From Bacteroidota bacterium (GTDB taxonomy: Bacteria; Bacteroidota; Bacteroidia; Bacteroidales; F082): a stretch of DNA of 64,000 bases. The notes beneath the pieces are model-generated. The model had not been told where the DNA came from and did not search any database. It worked only from the letters and a program-made list of their open reading frames with translations. Shown piece by piece: positions 53,978-62,790 of the stretch. Made by a program: the position numbers and the translations under genes. The DNA lies in assembly GCA_009773165.1 (NCBI GenBank), contig WOUZ01000004.1, forward strand, positions 62,001-126,000. Reading direction: 5' to 3'. Each line of letters opens with the position of its first letter. Within the stretch, counting starts at the first letter, position 1.

Positions 53978-54979
53978 CTAAAAAGAGGGTGATTTTATTG
54001 TACGTACGGTTCTTTTTGGGTAGGTATAAACACAAAAATCCCATCCGAACGATATTTCATGTGCTCCCCCACTCTTTCCTGAAAGCTTTGACACCGTGTA
54101 ATCATAACTGTAGCCAATTCGATAATTGTTCCATTGCAGTCCTAAAAGGACAGCGACAGCATCTGCGTTATTAGGAGTATGACGATACCAAAGACCAGTC
54201 ACAAAAGGTGCTTTACCTAAATATACGCCCATATTGAGCTGACTAAAATTATGTTGCTGCAAAAATAGTAGATTTGGTTGAATCAATAGGTCTCCTTGTT
54301 GAACTTCTCCAAAACTTCCTGTACTTGCATTGAAATTTAAACCAGCATGAGCCGTGTAACGCAAATGCAATTGCTCGGCATTATCTTCATAAAACGACAT
54401 TTGAGGCTGACTCAGATGATCGGCACTGACACCGACAAAAAATTTATCGCTATATCCATATGCAAGTCCGGCAGCAAAATCTGCAGTGTAAATAGTTGGT
54501 TCTGATGGAGATGTCTCCATAGTTTGGAGGTCAGCAACCCCGGTAGACGAATTAATCATATCTGCAAAAACAAGATTATTCCAATCAATGCTCTCCTGAT
54601 AAAATGCCGCTTTAACACCAAAATGAACAAACGATTGAGCAGTAATCTGCAGTTTATACGAATATAATCCCGCAGCAAGTGTTCGGTTGTATGCTCCGCT
54701 AGCCTGTTGATCACGCACAACCATGAATCCAAAACCGCTATTAATTGTGGCCAGGTTTTGGTCGTAAGCAATGCTGTAAGTGACATATGCTTTGTTAAGA
54801 GAAGGCCATTGGTTGCGAAAATTCAAGTTCAGCCGACCGCATTCTGTATTACCGGCCAATGCAGGATTCAGATACATTGGATTGGCATAAAACTGTGAAA
54901 ATGAGGCATCCTGAGCTTTCATTGAGAAAGTCAGAAACCATAATAAAAGCACAATTAATAACCGATTTATTGAGATCAT
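53978..54979 (-). CDS. PorP/SprF family T9SS outer-membrane protein
   Basis: A 333-residue outer-membrane protein with signal sequence LLIVLLLWFLTFSMKAQ. The mature start DASFSQFYANPMYLNPALAG is the hallmark of PorP/SprF proteins, followed by beta-barrel strands such as GRLNLNFRNQWP and GFGFMVVRDQQASGAYNRTLAAGLYSY, and an aromatic C terminus region. PorP serves the core secretion system, while SprF paralogues anchor particular cargo; sequence alone does not decide which it is. No cargo gene with a CTD adjoins, and gldJ lies downstream, which slightly favours a role in the machinery. ATG at 54979. Confidence 0.88.
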   Translation of the reverse strand: MISINRLLIVLLLWFLTFSMKAQDASFSQFYANPMYLNPALAGNTECGRLNLNFRNQWPSLNKAYVTYSIAYDQNLATINSGFGFMVVRDQQASGAYNRTLAAGLYSYKLQITAQSFVHFGVKAAFYQESIDWNNLVFADMINSSTGVADLQTMETSPSEPTIYTADFAAGLAYGYSDKFFVGVSADHLSQPQMSFYEDNAEQLHLRYTAHAGLNFNASTGSFGEVQQGDLLIQPNLLFLQQHNFSQLNMGVYLGKAPFVTGLWYRHTPNNADAVAVLLGLQWNNYRIGYSYDYTVSKLSGKSGGAHEISFGWDFCVYTYPKRTVRTIKSPSF

Positions 54980-55190
54980 TCCATGAACTGACTTGCAAGA
55001 ATTCAGTGGCGCAATGTTACGGAAAATTTCGTTAAGATCAGGTAATCAGACAAAAAATCAATCATAACTTAAAGCTGTACTCTGACCGATGAAATATTTA
55101 TTTAACTGAATAAGATGGTAATAAACTGATTTTCATATTAATAATTTTTTAGTGTAGAGATGTACATTTCTCAAATGCATTTTAGCGACA

Positions 55191-55235
55191 TTCAAAACTC
55201 GAATTCGTTTCAAAAATTATTCTTTTCAAAACTCG
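55191..55235. repeat. Direct repeat TTCAAAACTCG, two copies
   Basis: TTCAAAACTCG occurs at 55191-55201 and again at 55225-55235, with starts 34 bases apart. The 7-base core TTCAAAA occurs a third time between them (55209-55215). Spacings of 18 and 16 bases are near but not exactly on helical phase. These could be binding sites for a regulator of the divergent T9SS genes, or chance in AT-rich DNA. Confidence 0.6.
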
Positions 55236-55254
55236 TTCAACAATTAACATAAAC

Positions 55255-55302
55255 ATGGCTAAGGTAGACCCTCAGGCAATAATCAGTACAAATAATCGTT
55301 AG
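55255..55302 (+). other. Possible 15-codon leader peptide ahead of porU
   Basis: ATG GCT AAG opens a frame encoding MAKVDPQAIISTNNR, ending in TAG. The upstream bases TTAACATAAAC are A-rich, as in well-translated Bacteroidota genes, and GCT-AAG after ATG is typical of highly expressed genes. A hairpin follows at once (55303-55319). It might be a leader peptide, or the severed start of a lost gene. Evidence is context only. Confidence 0.25.
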
Positions 55303-55419
55303 ACTTGTGAAAAACAAGTATCTTTTAAAGATAAGGTATTTTCGAAACAACATAAATGAATTTTAGTTGTTAAATAGTAGTAGCAGAAAAACAATGATTC
55401 TGACACAAAAAAAAGCTTT

Positions 55420-58400
55420 ATGTACCGCTCTCTACTCTTTCTTTTGGTTGTAATCGCCAGCATTTCGCTAAAGTCGCAGCAGCTGTTTGATTCAAAATAT
55501 GTTGATATTAAATGGGTTTCAATATCTGATTCCACGCTCTCTTTTAATGAATCCAACAGAATGATCTTTAAAGATGCTCATTTCATGTCCGAAGATGAAA
55601 TTTTACCCTTTTATATCGATCATCTGAATTTATTCGACAAAACGCTGACGATTACAGCACGGCTTTCAGAATTAGTAGTATCTCCTGTTGAATCTTTTGA
55701 ATTGGAAGCTTTTTCGGGCATTAATCTTCCAACTGATTTTATTCCGGAAACTGCAATACTTTCGGGTCGCGATGAAGCATTTGCTAAAACAACTATTCCT
55801 ACCTTAAGGAGAAATCAACAAACAGGTGAAATTGAACGACTTGAATCTTTCAAAATCGATTATCACTACGAAATGAAACCATCTGAAAAAGATGGTATTG
55901 CTGGTTTTGCAACTACTTCGGTACTCGCTTCAGGAGAATGGTTCAAATTTCGTCTGAATAAAAGCGGTGTGTACAAAATATCTTTCTCTGATTTACAGGC
56001 TATTGGGATTAATCCATCATCTGTCAATCCTAAAAACATTCGCATTTATGGTAATGGTGGTGGCACATTACCCGAAAACAACTCTGCTTCACGGTATGAT
56101 GATTTGTTTGAAAATCCAATTAAGATTGTAGGTGAAGAAGACGGTGTTTTCAATCAGAACGACTACATTTTATTTTACGGACAAGGCCCAGTCGTTTGGG
56201 ATTACGACCCGGTGGATGGATTTTTCGTTCATCGTCCCAACTATTATGATGATTACACCTATTATTATGTCACTGCGAGTTTGGGTGAAGGAAAGCGCAT
56301 GCCCGAAAGTCAGGTTCAGCAAACCAGCAACGCTACGATAACCTCATTTGTTGATTATCAATTATATGAGCAGGATTTAGTTAACCTTTCAAATACAGGT
56401 CGAACATGGTATGGCGATCTTTTTGATGTTACCCTTAGTAAGGATTTCGAGTTTGACTTTCCGAATATTGATCAAAGTCGTCAAGGAAAATTGGTTACAC
56501 AAGTAGCAGCACGTTCATTTGGATCATCCAATTTTCAACTTTCATTAAATGGTTCACTTCAACAAACAATTCCGGTTGATGCTACTCAAGCTACAGGTTA
56601 TGACTGGGCAAAAGGTAACTCCGGAATTCAACGCTTTACCCCATCATCTGACAAAACAACTGTTGGAATTAAATATAACAGAGCCCTCAATTCCGCAAGA
56701 GGGTGGCTTGATTATATCAGTTTAAATGTCTGGAGACAGCTAAAATTTACAGGCTCACAGATGCACTTTAACAACACACAACTCACTGGCGAAGATTCTT
56801 TTGTTACGATGGAGCTTGCCAATGCAAGCACATCTGTTGAAATATGGGATGTAACAGAAGCAGTGAACCCGGTCAGGATTTTGCCATCAGTTCAGGCATC
56901 AACGCTACGCTTTATTATAACCGGAAGCGAGATAAGGCAATTTATCGCTTTTGATCAAAGCAGTTTTTTTAGTGTTGAAAAAATAGGTGCAGTCGCAAAT
57001 CAGAACCTCCATAGTTTGAGAGATATTGACTACTTAATCATCGCCCACCCTGATTTCGTTGAACAAGCGGAGCAATTGGCTGAAATACACCGTACCCAAA
57101 GCGGGTTAGATGTTTTTGTCACAGTTCCATCTCTCATTTATAATGAATTTTCATCCGGAGCACAAGATGTTACTGCAATCAGAGATTTTGCCAGAATGCT
57201 ATATTCCAGCAGTTCACCCGGACGGGAACTGAGGTACATGCTACTTTTTGGTGATGCATCATTCGATTATAAGGATAGGATTTCGGGCAACACGAATTTT
57301 GTGCCCACCTACGAAGCTGTTGCATCACTCAATCTTGTCAACTCCATTGCAACAGATGATTATTACGGCTACCTCGATACCAATGAAGGTACCGGAGCAA
57401 ATAGCCTCCTCGACATTGGAATTGGAAGGTTCCCTGTTGCGACAGCCACCGAAGCACAACAAATTGTTGATAAAATTATCAGGTATCTAAGCGACGATGA
57501 AGACGTTATGAGCCCATGGCGAAATGAAATTACTTTCGTTTCTGATGATGGCGACTCCAACACGCACCTCAATGATGCTGAAACTATTGTTACATTACTA
57601 CGCAATGATTATCCCGATTTTAACCTCGACAAAATCCACCTTGATGCCTACAAGCAAGTAGCAACACCAAGTGGCCAAAAAGCACCTGAGGTTAATGAAG
57701 CCATAAATAAGCGTGTTGAAAGAGGAAGTCTTATTATAAATTATTCAGGTCATGGTGGCGAAGTTGGCTGGACTGAGGAGCGTATTCTTCAAATCGCTGA
57801 TATCACTTCGTGGCGTAACAGAAACAAATTACCGGTTTTCATTACAGCTACCTGTGAGTTTTCACGCTATGACGATGCTGAGAGAACTTCTGCCGGTGAG
57901 ATGGTTTTTCTTAATCCTTTCGGTGGTGCAATAGCCATGTTCACAACAGCGCGAGCTACCTATTCCACTACAAACCTTAGGCTCAACAAGGCGATTTTTA
58001 ACGATAATATTTTCACGAAAATTAATGGTCAATATCCACGATTCGGTGATGTCATCCGTAAATCAAAACTTACTGGAGATGCTAACGACCGAAAATTTGT
58101 ACTTCTTGGAGATCCTGCCCTTCAGATAAGTTTTCCAAAAGAAAAGGTTATAACAACTCATATCAACGGCAACCCAGTTAACATGGTTTCTGATACCTTA
58201 AAAGCTCTTGATGAGGTTACTGTATCAGGTATCATTGCAGACAGAAACGAAATACAACTCACTAATTTTAATGGTGTTTTGTATGCTACAGTTTATGATA
58301 AAGAAGCTCAGGTTAATACCTATGGAGACCAGGGCCCAACAACAAGTTTCCTGTTACGTAACAGCATCATCCATAAAAGTACGGTTGAAGTTGTCAATGG

Positions 58401-59214
58401 CCACTTTGAATTCAGGTTTATGATTCCCAAAGACATCGCCTATAAATATGGCTCTGGTCGTATAAGTTATTATGCTACTGATTACCAAACAGATGCACAA
58501 GGCAATTTTGAAGATTTCTATGTTGGTGGTTTCAGTAACAATGTTGTTGATGATCAGGCAGGGCCAAATATAAAGCTTTATATAGGCGATACAACCTTTG
58601 TAAGCGGAGGTTTTACTGATGAGAATCCAAGTTTGCTTGCATTACTTGCAGATGAAAATGGTATTAACACAACAGGCTCAGGAATCGGGCACGATCTTGT
58701 TGCAACATTGACAGGAGCTTCAGAGAGATATGCTATCATTAATGAATTTTATACCGGAAAACTTAATGCAACCGCAGAAGGATCAGTCGTTTATCCTTTT
58801 GCAAATCTGAATCCAGGAAAGCATACGCTTACTCTTAAAGCATGGGATATTTTAAACAATTCAAATACAGCAACAATCGAATTTGAAGTAATCCTCAGCA
58901 ATAATATTCGTGTTGAAAATCTGATGAATTATCCGAACCCATTTCATCAAACCACCTCTTTTGTATTCGACCATAATCAATCATCCGATCCACTTGATGT
59001 AGAAATTTCCATTTATAATACCAGTGGGATGCTAATTAAGACGATAATTTCGGAAAATCATTACAGTAACGGATACCGAAGCCAGCCAATTCATTGGAAT
59101 GGATTATCAGATCAAGGTAATCCTGTCGCAAAAGGTTTGTATATTTACCGCCTCGTTGTGACAAATTCCCAGGGAGTGCAAACAGATAAAAGAGCTAAGT
59201 TATTATATTATTGA
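55420..59214 (+). CDS. porU: PorU-like T9SS C-terminal signal peptidase (sortase)
   Basis: A 1264-residue exported protein of the gingipain (C25) clan. A signal sequence, YRSLLFLLVVIASISLKSQ, is followed by an N-terminal region of about 180 residues, then GEWFKFRLNKSGVYKISFSDL, typical of PorU. The C25 domain spans about 540-900: ISGNTNFVPTYEAV, IGIGRFPVAT, NYSGHGGEVGW (His778) and ITATCEFSRYD (Cys812), 34 residues apart, form the dyad. A T9SS-type C-terminal domain with NYPNPFHQTTSFVFDH and GLYIYRLVV ends the protein. In P. gingivalis PorU removes the CTD of cargo and links cargo to anionic LPS. It is followed 8 bases later by a paralogue. Confidence 0.93.
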   Translation: MYRSLLFLLVVIASISLKSQQLFDSKYVDIKWVSISDSTLSFNESNRMIFKDAHFMSEDEILPFYIDHLNLFDKTLTITARLSELVVSPVESFELEAFSGINLPTDFIPETAILSGRDEAFAKTTIPTLRRNQQTGEIERLESFKIDYHYEMKPSEKDGIAGFATTSVLASGEWFKFRLNKSGVYKISFSDLQAIGINPSSVNPKNIRIYGNGGGTLPENNSASRYDDLFENPIKIVGEEDGVFNQNDYILFYGQGPVVWDYDPVDGFFVHRPNYYDDYTYYYVTASLGEGKRMPESQVQQTSNATITSFVDYQLYEQDLVNLSNTGRTWYGDLFDVTLSKDFEFDFPNIDQSRQGKLVTQVAARSFGSSNFQLSLNGSLQQTIPVDATQATGYDWAKGNSGIQRFTPSSDKTTVGIKYNRALNSARGWLDYISLNVWRQLKFTGSQMHFNNTQLTGEDSFVTMELANASTSVEIWDVTEAVNPVRILPSVQASTLRFIITGSEIRQFIAFDQSSFFSVEKIGAVANQNLHSLRDIDYLIIAHPDFVEQAEQLAEIHRTQSGLDVFVTVPSLIYNEFSSGAQDVTAIRDFARMLYSSSSPGRELRYMLLFGDASFDYKDRISGNTNFVPTYEAVASLNLVNSIATDDYYGYLDTNEGTGANSLLDIGIGRFPVATATEAQQIVDKIIRYLSDDEDVMSPWRNEITFVSDDGDSNTHLNDAETIVTLLRNDYPDFNLDKIHLDAYKQVATPSGQKAPEVNEAINKRVERGSLIINYSGHGGEVGWTEERILQIADITSWRNRNKLPVFITATCEFSRYDDAERTSAGEMVFLNPFGGAIAMFTTARATYSTTNLRLNKAIFNDNIFTKINGQYPRFGDVIRKSKLTGDANDRKFVLLGDPALQISFPKEKVITTHINGNPVNMVSDTLKALDEVTVSGIIADRNEIQLTNFNGVLYATVYDKEAQVNTYGDQGPTTSFLLRNSIIHKSTVEVVNGHFEFRFMIPKDIAYKYGSGRISYYATDYQTDAQGNFEDFYVGGFSNNVVDDQAGPNIKLYIGDTTFVSGGFTDENPSLLALLADENGINTTGSGIGHDLVATLTGASERYAIINEFYTGKLNATAEGSVVYPFANLNPGKHTLTLKAWDILNNSNTATIEFEVILSNNIRVENLMNYPNPFHQTTSFVFDHNQSSDPLDVEISIYNTSGMLIKTIISENHYSNGYRSQPIHWNGLSDQGNPVAKGLYIYRLVVTNSQGVQTDKRAKLLYY

Positions 59215-59221
59215 CACTTAC

Positions 59222-62200
59222 ATGTTAAACAAGTTTACTGATAATCGGTTTACTTTCAGGAATAAGGCTTTGGGGATTTCCCTGATTCTTTTAGTTTTTG
59301 TGCATGCTCCATTTTTGGTTTTGGCTCAGACTAAAAAAGTTGAAATACAATCAGACAGTTCTTCATTCAATCGTGGCAACGATCCTTCAGTTTATACTGA
59401 TAATTCAGTACTAAACGAAGGAACATGGATCAAACTTGGTATTACAGAAACAGGAATATATAAACTCACCTACAGCGACTTACAACAATATGGTCTGCAA
59501 CCATCAGCCATCGATCCTAGAAATTTAGCCATTTATGGCAACGGAGGTTCTATGTTACCCGAATTAAATAGTGCATTCAGGTATGATGATCTTTTTGAAA
59601 ATGCTGTTTTAGTTGTTGGTGAGGAGGATGGCGTATTCAATGAAAATGATGTGCTTTTGTTTTATGCCTTAAATACCGTTAATTGGAAATGGCAAAACAA
59701 CCGCTTCATTCATGAAATCAATTATTATTCTGATACGAATTTCTACTTTTTGACAGTTAAAAACGATGTTGGAAAACGTATTCAACAACAAACTCAACCT
59801 TCCGCAGAACCTCTTCGCGAGACAGAATATTTTCTTGACTATCAACACCATGAAAATGATCTGGAAAATTTAATATTGAGTGGTAAAGAATGGTTTGGTG
59901 AAGAAATGTCGAAAAGCCATCCTGAATTACAGTTTTCGTTTCAGTTTCCTAACCGTGTTACCAACCGACCTGTGCGATTCGAAATTGATATTGCAGGAAG
60001 AAGTATAACAGAGACATTTAATTTTTCGGTTTCATCCAATGGTCAAATAATAGTTAACCCTCTTCCCTTTCAGCAATTATCAATTGGAAATTCAACACAT
60101 GCCAGAGAAGTTTATCAAAACTTAACCTTCAACTCCGAAGATGATAATTTCACTTTTGCCATAACTATTGATGCTGAAAATGATAATTCAGAGGCATGGC
60201 TGAATTTTATCCGTATCAACACTTGGAGAAAACTTATTTATGAAGGTACTCAGCTACAGTTCAGTAACCCTGATCTTACGATGGAAAATGGTATCGGACG
60301 TTATAAACTCAGTGGTATTCCCGAACAGGTTTATTTATGGGACATTACTGAACCACTACTTCCAAAATCACAAGAGTACATACTGAATGGCAATCAGCTG
60401 GAATTCAAAGCCTTTTCTGATACTTTACGGCATTTTATTGCATTTGAAGCATCCAACGCTTTTTCAGTTGAAAATTTCAAGGTTATTTCAAATCAAAATC
60501 TTCATGCTATCACCAGCTGTGATATGCTGATAGTTGCACATCCTGATTTCATTGCCCAGGCAGAGGAGCTTGCCGGTGTGCATTATACCGATGATGGGTT
60601 ACAGAGTATAGTGGTCAATATCAATGACATTTACAACGAATTTGGAAGTGGTAAAGCTGATATCTCGGCCATACGCGATTTTGTACGTATGGTTTATCTG
60701 AAAAGCAACCAACAGCTCAAATACCTGCTTCTTTTTGGTGACGGTTCCTATGATTACAAGAACAGAATTCCAAATAACACCAATTTTATTTCAACATATC
60801 AGGCGAGCGGGTCTCTCGTTGAAACACAAAGTTTTGTAAGCGACGATTATTTTGGCCTGCTCGATCAAATTGAAGGACTCGAAATGTTTGGAATACTCGA
60901 CATTGGTATCGGACGTTTTCCGGTAAGCACTAAAGAAGATGCGCAGGTAATGGTCGAAAAAGTAAAAAGTTACTTACTTGCTGGCGCTGAGCAAAATGGT
61001 GAATGGCGTAACAACATAACTTTTATGGCTGATGACGCTGACAGCAACCTGCATTTTAATCAAGCCGAAACCTTGTCGCAGGATGTAGACACTGCCTTTG
61101 CAAATTTGAATATCAGAAAAATCTATCTCGATAGCTACAAACGCACAGTTGTTCCCGGAGGATATCGCTATCCAGATGCCAATAATTCCATTTTATCACA
61201 AATAGAAGAAGGTTCACTGATAGTCAATTACACGGGTCACGGTGGAATTACCGGGCTATCCGACGAGAAAGTATTTACAATAGGCGAGATAGAAAATCTG
61301 AGCAACCACAACAAATTGCCTTTTTTTATTACAGCAACATGTGAGTTTAGCCGCTTCGACAATCCCGGCTTTGTTTCAGCCGGAGAGCGATTGTTATTGA
61401 ATCCTACAGGTGGAGCAATTGCACTTATGACAACTACACGTCTTGCTTTTGCTCACTCAAACTTTGCTGTTAACAGAAGAGTTTATGACGCCATGTTTGA
61501 GAATAACCGACAACAAATCAGACGTTTAGGCGATATCATCAGGATGAGCAAGAACCCCACAAGTACATATATCTATAATTTTGTCTTACTGGGTGATCCC
61601 GCTTTACGGCTTGCATATCCCAAATATAAAGTTGAAGTGACAGAGTTCAATGGTACATCACCTTCTTTAACAGATACACTTGGAGCAATGTCAGAGGTAG
61701 TTTTAAAAGGTCAAATCGTTGATCAAAACGAACAACTTGTGAGTGATTTCAATGGGTATCTTTATCCAAAAATGTTCGACAAGAAATCGAAATTTAAAAC
61801 CCTTGCTAATGATGGCGCAAGTCTTGCTGCATTTTTCTCCTACTTCGAAAAGCTGATATACAAAGGAAAAGTAAGTGTCAAAGAAGGCCAGTTTGAACTC
61901 AGGTACATGATTCCAAAAGATATTGCCTATCAATTTGGACAAGCTAAGTTGAGTTTCTACGCTGTTGACACGACAAATTATAGTGATGCAGGTGGCTATT
62001 TCAACGAGCTTGTTGTTGGTGGCTTTGATGATACAGTAAATCAGGATCAAAACGGACCAGAAATAGAGATGTATATTAATGAACCTGGATTCAAGAATGG
62101 CGACTACAGCTCTCCCAATCCTGTAGTTTTTATCCAATTAAATGATCCTCAAGGGATTCATTTTTTAGGGAATAGCATTGGTCGTGATATTGTACTTACC

Positions 62201-62716
62201 TATGAAGGTACTGAAAGCAAACAATACCAATTGAATCATTATTTTGAGACCTCACTTGACGCTTTCGACCAAGGTACCATCAGATTTAATTTACATGACT
62301 TAGCAGCTGGAAGCCACCGTCTGAATTTGAAAGCCTGGGACCTGCACAACAACTCTTCTGAATTCGAGATATGGTTTAAAGTAGATCAAACCGCTTCCAT
62401 AGCAATAACTGAACTTTCAAACCGTCCCAATCCATTTTCATCATCTACTGAGTTTGTATTTCAGCATAATAAACCCGACCAGCCGCTGAAAGTAACTATT
62501 GATATTTTCAATCAAATGGGAGGCAGGGTAACCCAATTCACCCGTGAAACACAAAGTTCCGGCGTTTTATCATCTCCAATCAAATGGGATGGAACCCGCT
62601 CAGATGGAAGTAAATTACCTGCCGGATTATATGTATACAATGTACAAATTGAAGATGAAGGAGGGAATGTGTTTAATGCCAGCCAACGTTTGATCATTCT
62701 GCCACTTAAAGAATAA
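59222..62716 (+). CDS. Second PorU-like C25 protease (tandem paralogue)
   Basis: A 1164-residue paralogue of the preceding protein, about 100 residues shorter mainly at the N terminus. A signal sequence (LGISLILLVFVHAPFLVLAQ) is followed soon by EGTWIKLGITETGIYKLTYSDLQ, parallel to the first protein. The dyad is intact: NYTGHGGITGL (His673) and ITATCEFSRFD (Cys707), with the same 34-residue spacing. It ends with NRPNPFSSSTEFVFQH and GLYVYNVQI, again a T9SS CTD. It should be active. With porU 8 bases upstream and porV 26 bases or more downstream, all three are probably one operon. Whether it serves other cargo, the same cargo, or backs up PorU is unknown. Confidence 0.9.
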   Translation: MLNKFTDNRFTFRNKALGISLILLVFVHAPFLVLAQTKKVEIQSDSSSFNRGNDPSVYTDNSVLNEGTWIKLGITETGIYKLTYSDLQQYGLQPSAIDPRNLAIYGNGGSMLPELNSAFRYDDLFENAVLVVGEEDGVFNENDVLLFYALNTVNWKWQNNRFIHEINYYSDTNFYFLTVKNDVGKRIQQQTQPSAEPLRETEYFLDYQHHENDLENLILSGKEWFGEEMSKSHPELQFSFQFPNRVTNRPVRFEIDIAGRSITETFNFSVSSNGQIIVNPLPFQQLSIGNSTHAREVYQNLTFNSEDDNFTFAITIDAENDNSEAWLNFIRINTWRKLIYEGTQLQFSNPDLTMENGIGRYKLSGIPEQVYLWDITEPLLPKSQEYILNGNQLEFKAFSDTLRHFIAFEASNAFSVENFKVISNQNLHAITSCDMLIVAHPDFIAQAEELAGVHYTDDGLQSIVVNINDIYNEFGSGKADISAIRDFVRMVYLKSNQQLKYLLLFGDGSYDYKNRIPNNTNFISTYQASGSLVETQSFVSDDYFGLLDQIEGLEMFGILDIGIGRFPVSTKEDAQVMVEKVKSYLLAGAEQNGEWRNNITFMADDADSNLHFNQAETLSQDVDTAFANLNIRKIYLDSYKRTVVPGGYRYPDANNSILSQIEEGSLIVNYTGHGGITGLSDEKVFTIGEIENLSNHNKLPFFITATCEFSRFDNPGFVSAGERLLLNPTGGAIALMTTTRLAFAHSNFAVNRRVYDAMFENNRQQIRRLGDIIRMSKNPTSTYIYNFVLLGDPALRLAYPKYKVEVTEFNGTSPSLTDTLGAMSEVVLKGQIVDQNEQLVSDFNGYLYPKMFDKKSKFKTLANDGASLAAFFSYFEKLIYKGKVSVKEGQFELRYMIPKDIAYQFGQAKLSFYAVDTTNYSDAGGYFNELVVGGFDDTVNQDQNGPEIEMYINEPGFKNGDYSSPNPVVFIQLNDPQGIHFLGNSIGRDIVLTYEGTESKQYQLNHYFETSLDAFDQGTIRFNLHDLAAGSHRLNLKAWDLHNNSSEFEIWFKVDQTASIAITELSNRPNPFSSSTEFVFQHNKPDQPLKVTIDIFNQMGGRVTQFTRETQSSGVLSSPIKWDGTRSDGSKLPAGLYVYNVQIEDEGGNVFNASQRLIILPLKE

Positions 62717-62790
62717 TTTTGTTTCCGACAATAAAATATAACATGAATCGTTTAGCAACAATATCAAATCACAACATCACGCACGTAAAT

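Larger units (their letters stand above)
54980..55419. other. 440-base divergent intergenic region between porP-like gene and porU
   Basis: This is the longest gene-free stretch in the window. It must hold promoters for porP/gldJ (minus) and porU/porU2/porV (plus), but no exact TAnnTTTG box with a spaced TTG is seen; TATTTTCG at 55337-55344 is one base off. It holds an exact 11-base direct repeat (55191 and 55225), an 8-base palindrome CGAATTCG (55200-55207), a 15-codon reading frame with a good start context (55255-55302) and a hairpin ACTTGT-GAAAA-ACAAGT (55303-55319). No RNA gene could be recognised. Confidence 0.6.

Noticed and set aside
61703-62137. 144-codon minus-strand frame opposite the second porU-like gene
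   Set aside because: Shadow of a clearly coding region; no start context, domain or partner gene supports it.
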